From JBCAWW01 sp045106675 (GTDB lineage Bacteria; Bacteroidota; Bacteroidia; J057), in NCBI GenBank assembly GCA_045106675.1, contig JBGCFA010000291.1:1-7377 (forward strand): 7,377 bases of DNA. The letters are read 5' to 3'. The notes under the pieces are model-generated. The model was given only the letters and a program-made list of their open reading frames with translations. It was not told where the DNA came from and did not search any database. Position numbers and translations under genes: made by a program. Each line of letters opens with the position of its first letter. The stretch's first letter is position 1. Shown piece by piece: positions 3,261 to 7,377 of the stretch.

Positions 3261-4988
3261 ATGGAGCAAGCTTTTGTCCCTCTTAGTCCCATGCGTAGGT
3301 TTTTTCGGCTTCTAGCCAAAGACCGAAAGGAGATGGGTCTTTTATACATCTATGCGATTGCTAATGGTATCATCGCTCTTTCCCTTCCCTTAGGCATTCA
3401 AGCGATCATTGGTTTTACATTGGCCAATGAATTAAGCTCTTCTTGGGGGATTTTAGTAGCAATCGTAACCTTGGGGACGCTCTTGGCTGGTGCTTTGCTT
3501 ATCATGCAAAGGGCCATTGTTGAGCGTTTACAACAAAATATTTTCGCCAGAGCATCTTTCGAATTTGCCTATCGGATTCCGCGCCTCAAGCGAGAAGCGC
3601 TGATGAAGTATTATCCCCCAGAGTTAGTAAACCGATTTTTTGATACCCTGAATTTGCAAAAGGGACTTCCCAAAATCTTAATTGACTTCATCACGGCGGT
3701 ATTACAGATCATCTTTGGGATGATCCTCCTTTCCTTTTACCATCCTCTCTTTGTCTTTTTTGGGATTGGTTTGTTATTACTATTAGTGGTGATCATTCGT
3801 TTTACCGGAAACGCAGGCCTACAATCAAGCCTCAATGAGTCTGATTATAAGTATAAGGTCGCACATTGGTTAGAAGAGATTGCTCGTACCTTGATTACTT
3901 TCCGCCTAGCCGGACGTTCCAATCTGGCGCTAAACCGAACGGATGATCTCGTTTGCCATTATCTGGACGCTCGCAAAAAACACTTCCGTATTCTCGTATT
4001 TCAATACAGTAGCATTGTTGTTTTCAAAACGATCATTACTGCCGCTCTCTTGATTCTCGGTAGTGTGCTGCTTATTCAGCGAGAAATCAATATTGGACAG
4101 TTTGTCGCTTCTGAAATTGTCATCATTCTTATCATCAATTCAGTCGAGAAATTGGTAATGAGTGCTGATACTGTATATGATGTATTGACGGCAACTGAAA
4201 AACTCGGTAAAGTAACGGACTTGCCGCTAGAAGATGTTAGTCAAGTATCGGAAGGCGATATTCTCCCCGCTGGACAGGGTATGGCGCTACGTTTACAAAA
4301 TTTATCCTTTACTTATCCTGATGATCGCTACCCGGCTCTCAAAGATCTAAACGTAGAGATCAAGGCACAAGACAAAATCTGTATCATGGGCCCCAATGGT
4401 TCCGGTAAGACTTTGTTGCTCAATATTGTCTCCGGTTTATATGAGCAGTTGGATGGCGTTATGACTTATGAGGGTATCCCAAGAGGTCGCTTTGATCCCT
4501 TTACCCTGCGCGATCATGTTGGTGATTGTCTGAGCCAACAAAAGCTTTTCAAAGGTACGATTCGCGAAAACCTTACGATGGGAAAACCCTATGTAAAAGA
4601 GGAAGACCTACGCTGGGCCTTGGATAGTTTACACCTGACCGATTTTGTCCAATCCTTACCTAAAGGACTAGAAACGGAAATTGTGCCTGAGAGTAGTCGT
4701 TGGCCTCAAAGTGTGGTACGCAAAATGATTTTGGCTCAGGCAGTTGCCCAGCGGCCTAGACTATTAGTCGTTGATAATCTCTTTACGGCTCTAGAACCTG
4801 AAGACAGACGTCGCATTGCAGATTTTCTCGCACAGACGCCAATATGGACCTTGATTGTGGTTTCACATGAACCCTATCTCGCTCACCAATGTGATCGTGT
4901 CTTATTGCTAGATCAAGGAGAGCTTGTTGCAAACGCTCCTTATTCAGAGTTGGAAGCAAATCCTATCATCAATCGTCTGATCGCTTAA
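3261..4988 (+). CDS. ABC half-exporter (membrane domain plus degenerate ATPase)
   Basis: This encodes 575 residues, the usual length for a type IV (ABC_membrane-like) half-transporter. The first 310 residues carry about six hydrophobic segments (near 28-50, 62-82, 142-160, 163-180, 255-273, 278-295). The C-terminal ATPase has Walker A GPNGSGKT (377-384), a Q-loop (Q426/Q427) and an H-loop histidine (H536). Two key motifs are altered. The signature LSGGQ is SRWPQ (479-483), keeping only the last Gln, and the glutamate after Walker B is Asn (LLVVDN, D505-N506). There is no C39 peptidase domain, so it is not a double-Gly peptide exporter of the classical type. HlyD and TolC genes follow, so it should be the inner-membrane part of a type I secretion-like complex. 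Whether it still hydrolyses ATP, and what it moves, is open. No Shine-Dalgarno sequence is visible. Confidence 0.9.
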   Translation: MEQAFVPLSPMRRFFRLLAKDRKEMGLLYIYAIANGIIALSLPLGIQAIIGFTLANELSSSWGILVAIVTLGTLLAGALLIMQRAIVERLQQNIFARASFEFAYRIPRLKREALMKYYPPELVNRFFDTLNLQKGLPKILIDFITAVLQIIFGMILLSFYHPLFVFFGIGLLLLLVVIIRFTGNAGLQSSLNESDYKYKVAHWLEEIARTLITFRLAGRSNLALNRTDDLVCHYLDARKKHFRILVFQYSSIVVFKTIITAALLILGSVLLIQREINIGQFVASEIVIILIINSVEKLVMSADTVYDVLTATEKLGKVTDLPLEDVSQVSEGDILPAGQGMALRLQNLSFTYPDDRYPALKDLNVEIKAQDKICIMGPNGSGKTLLLNIVSGLYEQLDGVMTYEGIPRGRFDPFTLRDHVGDCLSQQKLFKGTIRENLTMGKPYVKEEDLRWALDSLHLTDFVQSLPKGLETEIVPESSRWPQSVVRKMILAQAVAQRPRLLVVDNLFTALEPEDRRRIADFLAQTPIWTLIVVSHEPYLAHQCDRVLLLDQGELVANAPYSELEANPIINRLIA

Positions 4989-4998
4989 TATTTAAGCG
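4982..4998 (+). terminator. Hairpin at the ABC stop codon, possible partial terminator
   Basis: CGCTTAA (4982-4988) and TTAAGCG (4992-4998) are a perfect 7-bp stem with a 3-base loop, followed by TTTTG and, after a short gap, six more T residues (5010-5015). The TAA stop lies in the left arm. It could reduce transcription into HlyD/TolC or protect the ABC message; with no clear promoter after it, full termination is unlikely. Confidence 0.4.
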
Positions 4999-5060
4999 TT
5001 TTGCTTTCCTTTTTTCTGTCGATTTCGAGATTTTATACCTCAACAACTTTCTAAGACATA

Positions 5061-6419
5061 ATGCTCAATATCAGTCCAAATACAATCAAAGGAGCCGTTC
5101 ATCCGGAGGATTTTCGCTCTTTTGAAAAAGTACTTGACCCACGTGCGGCACGGTATTTAGCACGCTGGTTTGCAGCTTTGCTGCTTTTGACCATCATCAT
5201 GCTTTTTATGCCGTGGACTCAAAATGTACGGGGTTCTGGCAGTACAATCCCACTCTTGCCTAGTCAGCGTCCTCAATCTGTCAATGCTACGATCGATGGC
5301 CGGATAGAGGCTTGGTTTGTCAATGAAGGAGATACCATTGCCCAAGGAGATACCATCGCTTTTCTCTCTGAGGTAAAAGACGCCTACTTTGATCCGGCAT
5401 TGATCCAACGTACCAATGAGCAGTTAGATGCTAAGCGTTCGGCTGCAGCCGCCTACCAACAAAAGGCCGATGCCCTCGGAAATCAAATCCGTGCGCTGCG
5501 TCAGGCCCTCATCCTCAAACAGCAAGAGGCGGTAAATAAAGTGGAGCAAACTCGCCTCAAAGTGCAAGCCGATAGCATGAAAAATAAGGCTGAGCAAACC
5601 GCCGCGATGATTGCTCGAACTCAGTTTGCACGTTGGGATACACTCTACAAACAAGATATTGAATCCCGTACTAAATGGGAGGATAAACGCAACAAAATGT
5701 TCGAAGCGGAGGCCAAAGCTGGTACTGCGCTCAACCAATTTGCGGGCACTCGGCAAGAATATATCAGCGCTAAACTACGCCGCGACAACGTTCGTAATGA
5801 ATACCTTGAAAAAATCTCTAAGGCTCAATCTGACCGTCAAAGTGCGCTGACAAGTCTTTATGAAGCGCAAGGCTCTATCGCCAAAATGTCTAATCAAGTA
5901 ACGAACTACGAGATAAGGCAAGATTTCCGCTATCTCCTTTCTCCTCAATCTGGTATCGTCAACAAAGCGCTGAAACAAGGTCTCGGTGAGGTGGTCAAAG
6001 CGGGTGAGCCAGTGCTTACGATTTCTCCCTTACAGTTTTTACTCGCCGCTCAAGTGTTTATCCGCCCTATCGATTTGCCATTGATGCAAAAGGGACAAGA
6101 GGTACGATTGGAGTTTGATGGTTGGCCTGCTTTGGTCTTTTCCGGCTGGCCGAACGCTTCCTTTGGTACTTTTGGAGGGAGAATCTATGCGATCGAGCAA
6201 GATATCAGTAAGGATGGTAAATATCGTCTCTTGGTCATGCCAGATCCGGATGCGGAGCCTTGGCCTAATTTGATGCGTCCGGGCTCGGGAGTAAAAAGTT
6301 TTGCGCTCCTCCAAGACGTACCGCTGTGGTATGAGATCTGGCGTCAACTCAATCAATTCCCACCAGAATTTTATAAGCTAGAAAAACGCCAGAAGGCCCC
6401 TAAATCTTTAACCAAATGA
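5061..6419 (+). CDS. HlyD-family periplasmic adaptor (membrane fusion protein)
   Basis: This encodes 452 residues. After a cytoplasmic N-terminus with FEKVLDPRAARY comes one membrane helix (about 34-51). The first lipoyl half is at 72-103 (VNATIDGRIEAWFVNEGDTI). A long charged, Ala/Gln/Lys-rich alpha-helical hairpin spans about 112-285. The second lipoyl half is at 291-322 (LLSPQSGIVNKAL, then GEVVKAGEPVL), and a beta-barrel part lies at 325-425. This is the order of HlyD-type adaptors that join an inner-membrane ABC exporter to a TolC channel; the length of the hairpin suggests direct contact with TolC. The gene starts 72 bp after the ABC gene. Its stop codon overlaps the TolC start, so the two are translationally linked. 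There is no Shine-Dalgarno sequence; the ATG directly follows AAGACATA. The substrate is unknown. Confidence 0.9.
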   Translation: MLNISPNTIKGAVHPEDFRSFEKVLDPRAARYLARWFAALLLLTIIMLFMPWTQNVRGSGSTIPLLPSQRPQSVNATIDGRIEAWFVNEGDTIAQGDTIAFLSEVKDAYFDPALIQRTNEQLDAKRSAAAAYQQKADALGNQIRALRQALILKQQEAVNKVEQTRLKVQADSMKNKAEQTAAMIARTQFARWDTLYKQDIESRTKWEDKRNKMFEAEAKAGTALNQFAGTRQEYISAKLRRDNVRNEYLEKISKAQSDRQSALTSLYEAQGSIAKMSNQVTNYEIRQDFRYLLSPQSGIVNKALKQGLGEVVKAGEPVLTISPLQFLLAAQVFIRPIDLPLMQKGQEVRLEFDGWPALVFSGWPNASFGTFGGRIYAIEQDISKDGKYRLLVMPDPDAEPWPNLMRPGSGVKSFALLQDVPLWYEIWRQLNQFPPEFYKLEKRQKAPKSLTK

Positions 6420-7377
6420 TGAAGCGGATCTGGTGTTTTATAGCTAGTATCGTCATTGCGGTTTCTTCCAGTTTTGGACAAACGAACAGCGATAGTATAG
6501 CAACCCGTCTTGACTTAGCACAACTCTATCAGTGGATGTCGGCATACCATCCTGTTGTGCGGCTACTCGATCTGAATCTCGATATGGCCGACCAAGGGAT
6601 ACGCAAGGCCAAGGGAGCGTTTGATCCTAAATTGAAAGCGAGTTGGGACCAAAAATCTTTCGACGAAAAAGAATATTATCGTTATTTGGAGGCAGGATTT
6701 GAACTCCCCACACGGACTGGAGTCTCTCTAAAAGGAGGCTATGAACAAAATCAGGGCGTTTTTCTTAATCCTGAAGACAATTTGCCTGATGAAGGTTTGG
6801 TGTCATTGGGGCTGATCGTTCCGGTAGGTCAAGGTCTATTTATCGATCAAAGGAGGGCCACTTTGCAGCAAGCCCAGCAATATCGTTTGCTTAGCGAAGT
6901 AGAACGTCAATTTATGCTCAACGATCTCCTCCTTGATGCTGGTAAGGCATGGTTGGACTGGCAGTTGGCCTATCAAAAATTGCAGATATGGAATGACGCT
7001 GCTCGTTTGGCTCTAGTCCGCTTACAAGGGACCCGAGAGAGCTATAAAGCCTACAATCTGGCAGCAGTGGACACCTTGGAAGCTTCGCTGAACTATCAAG
7101 ATCGTATCGTAGGCCAGCAATCAGCGCTCTTGGACTATCAGCAAGCGGCATTGGCATTGGGCAATTTTCTTTGGCTTGATGATGTACCTCAACCACAACT
7201 AGCGCTCAGTTATCTGCCTGCGGATTTGGATGATGAAAGTTTACCTGAGATGCGATTGGAGTTCGAGGCAGAAGCCCATCCACAATTTCAAATGTTGCGT
7301 TACGAGGCTGAAATTCTCTCGATCGAAAGACGCTGGAAGGCTGAGCAATTGAAGCCTCAGCTCGATGTGCAATACAA
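6416..7377 (+). CDS. TolC-family outer-membrane efflux protein, N-terminal part (cut by window edge)
   Basis: An open frame of 320 codons runs off the right edge. The start is ATG-ATG at 6416/6419, overlapping the HlyD stop (ATGATGA). A signal peptide follows: MMKRIW, a hydrophobic run, SSSFG before Q21. The mature part has the TolC-like opening helix (LDLAQLYQWMSAYHPVVRLL), strands of the beta barrel (FDPKLKASWDQ, LEAGFELPTRTGVSLKGGY, VSLGLIVPVGQGLFIDQRR) and long amphipathic helices rich in Ala, Gln and Leu (from about residue 143, including AWLDWQLAYQKLQIW). A second-half repeat seems to begin near HPQFQMLRYEAEIL. This is an outer-membrane channel with a periplasmic tunnel and the third member of the export complex with the two genes before it. 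TolC proteins are usually 400-500 residues, so perhaps a quarter to a third is missing here. Confidence 0.87.
   Translation, partial: MMKRIWCFIASIVIAVSSSFGQTNSDSIATRLDLAQLYQWMSAYHPVVRLLDLNLDMADQGIRKAKGAFDPKLKASWDQKSFDEKEYYRYLEAGFELPTRTGVSLKGGYEQNQGVFLNPEDNLPDEGLVSLGLIVPVGQGLFIDQRRATLQQAQQYRLLSEVERQFMLNDLLLDAGKAWLDWQLAYQKLQIWNDAARLALVRLQGTRESYKAYNLAAVDTLEASLNYQDRIVGQQSALLDYQQAALALGNFLWLDDVPQPQLALSYLPADLDDESLPEMRLEFEAEAHPQFQMLRYEAEILSIERRWKAEQLKPQLDVQY

Noticed and set aside
5326..5361. Short direct repeat encoding GDTIA twice in the HlyD gene
   Set aside because: It lies in the lipoyl half-motif, where G-D-x-I/V repeats are normal for the fold.
5157..7196. Antisense or alternative frames within the HlyD and TolC genes (5157-5408, 5424-5756, 5611-5850, 5775-5978, 6039-6356, 6918-7196)
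   Set aside because: The sense frames have continuous adaptor and channel features; the shadows show no coherent protein character.

Overview
The window reads as a chromosomal stretch from a member of the Bacteroidota. The grounds are: almost no Shine-Dalgarno sequences before clear starts; a perfect TAnnTTTG-type -7 element (TATCTTTG) before the thioredoxin gene; an AraC-type regulator with the N-terminal domain common in this phylum; and an ABC/HlyD/TolC gene set of the Bacteroidota type. The exact lineage cannot be fixed from the sequence. No rRNA, tRNA, insertion sequence or CRISPR array is visible.

Layout. (1) Positions 1-452, minus: the N-terminal part of an AraC-family regulator that runs off the left edge. 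(2) 599-1557, plus: two tandem paralogous genes for small Sec-exported proteins with an unusual four-cysteine core (C-X4-C-X8-C-X-C) between DDD and DPW motifs; no family is recognised. They end at a plus-strand terminator that faces a minus-strand terminator. A 32-codon membrane-peptide ORF may lie antisense in that gap. (3) 1727-2631, minus: thioredoxin, an 82-residue membrane protein and an ArsR-type repressor, in transcription order and tightly spaced. A near-perfect 30-bp AT-rich palindrome lies upstream and is a candidate operator. (4) 2863-3069, minus: a small DUF2892 (YgaP-like) membrane protein. It is separated from thioredoxin by a hairpin built from 7-base units and by a second, terminator-like hairpin, and has a CRP/FNR-type GTGA-N6-TCAC box about 55 bp upstream. 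(5) 3261-7377, plus: an ABC half-exporter, an HlyD-type membrane fusion protein and a TolC-type outer-membrane protein that runs off the right edge.

How the parts may work together. The right-hand block would form a three-part export channel across both membranes, but its ABC ATPase lacks key catalytic and signature residues and no substrate gene is recognisable nearby. The central block looks like a redox or sulfur-stress module: a thioredoxin and a DUF2892 protein beside an ArsR-type sensor that has two cysteines. That functional reading is inference. The tandem cysteine-core secreted proteins are the least explained genes of the window.
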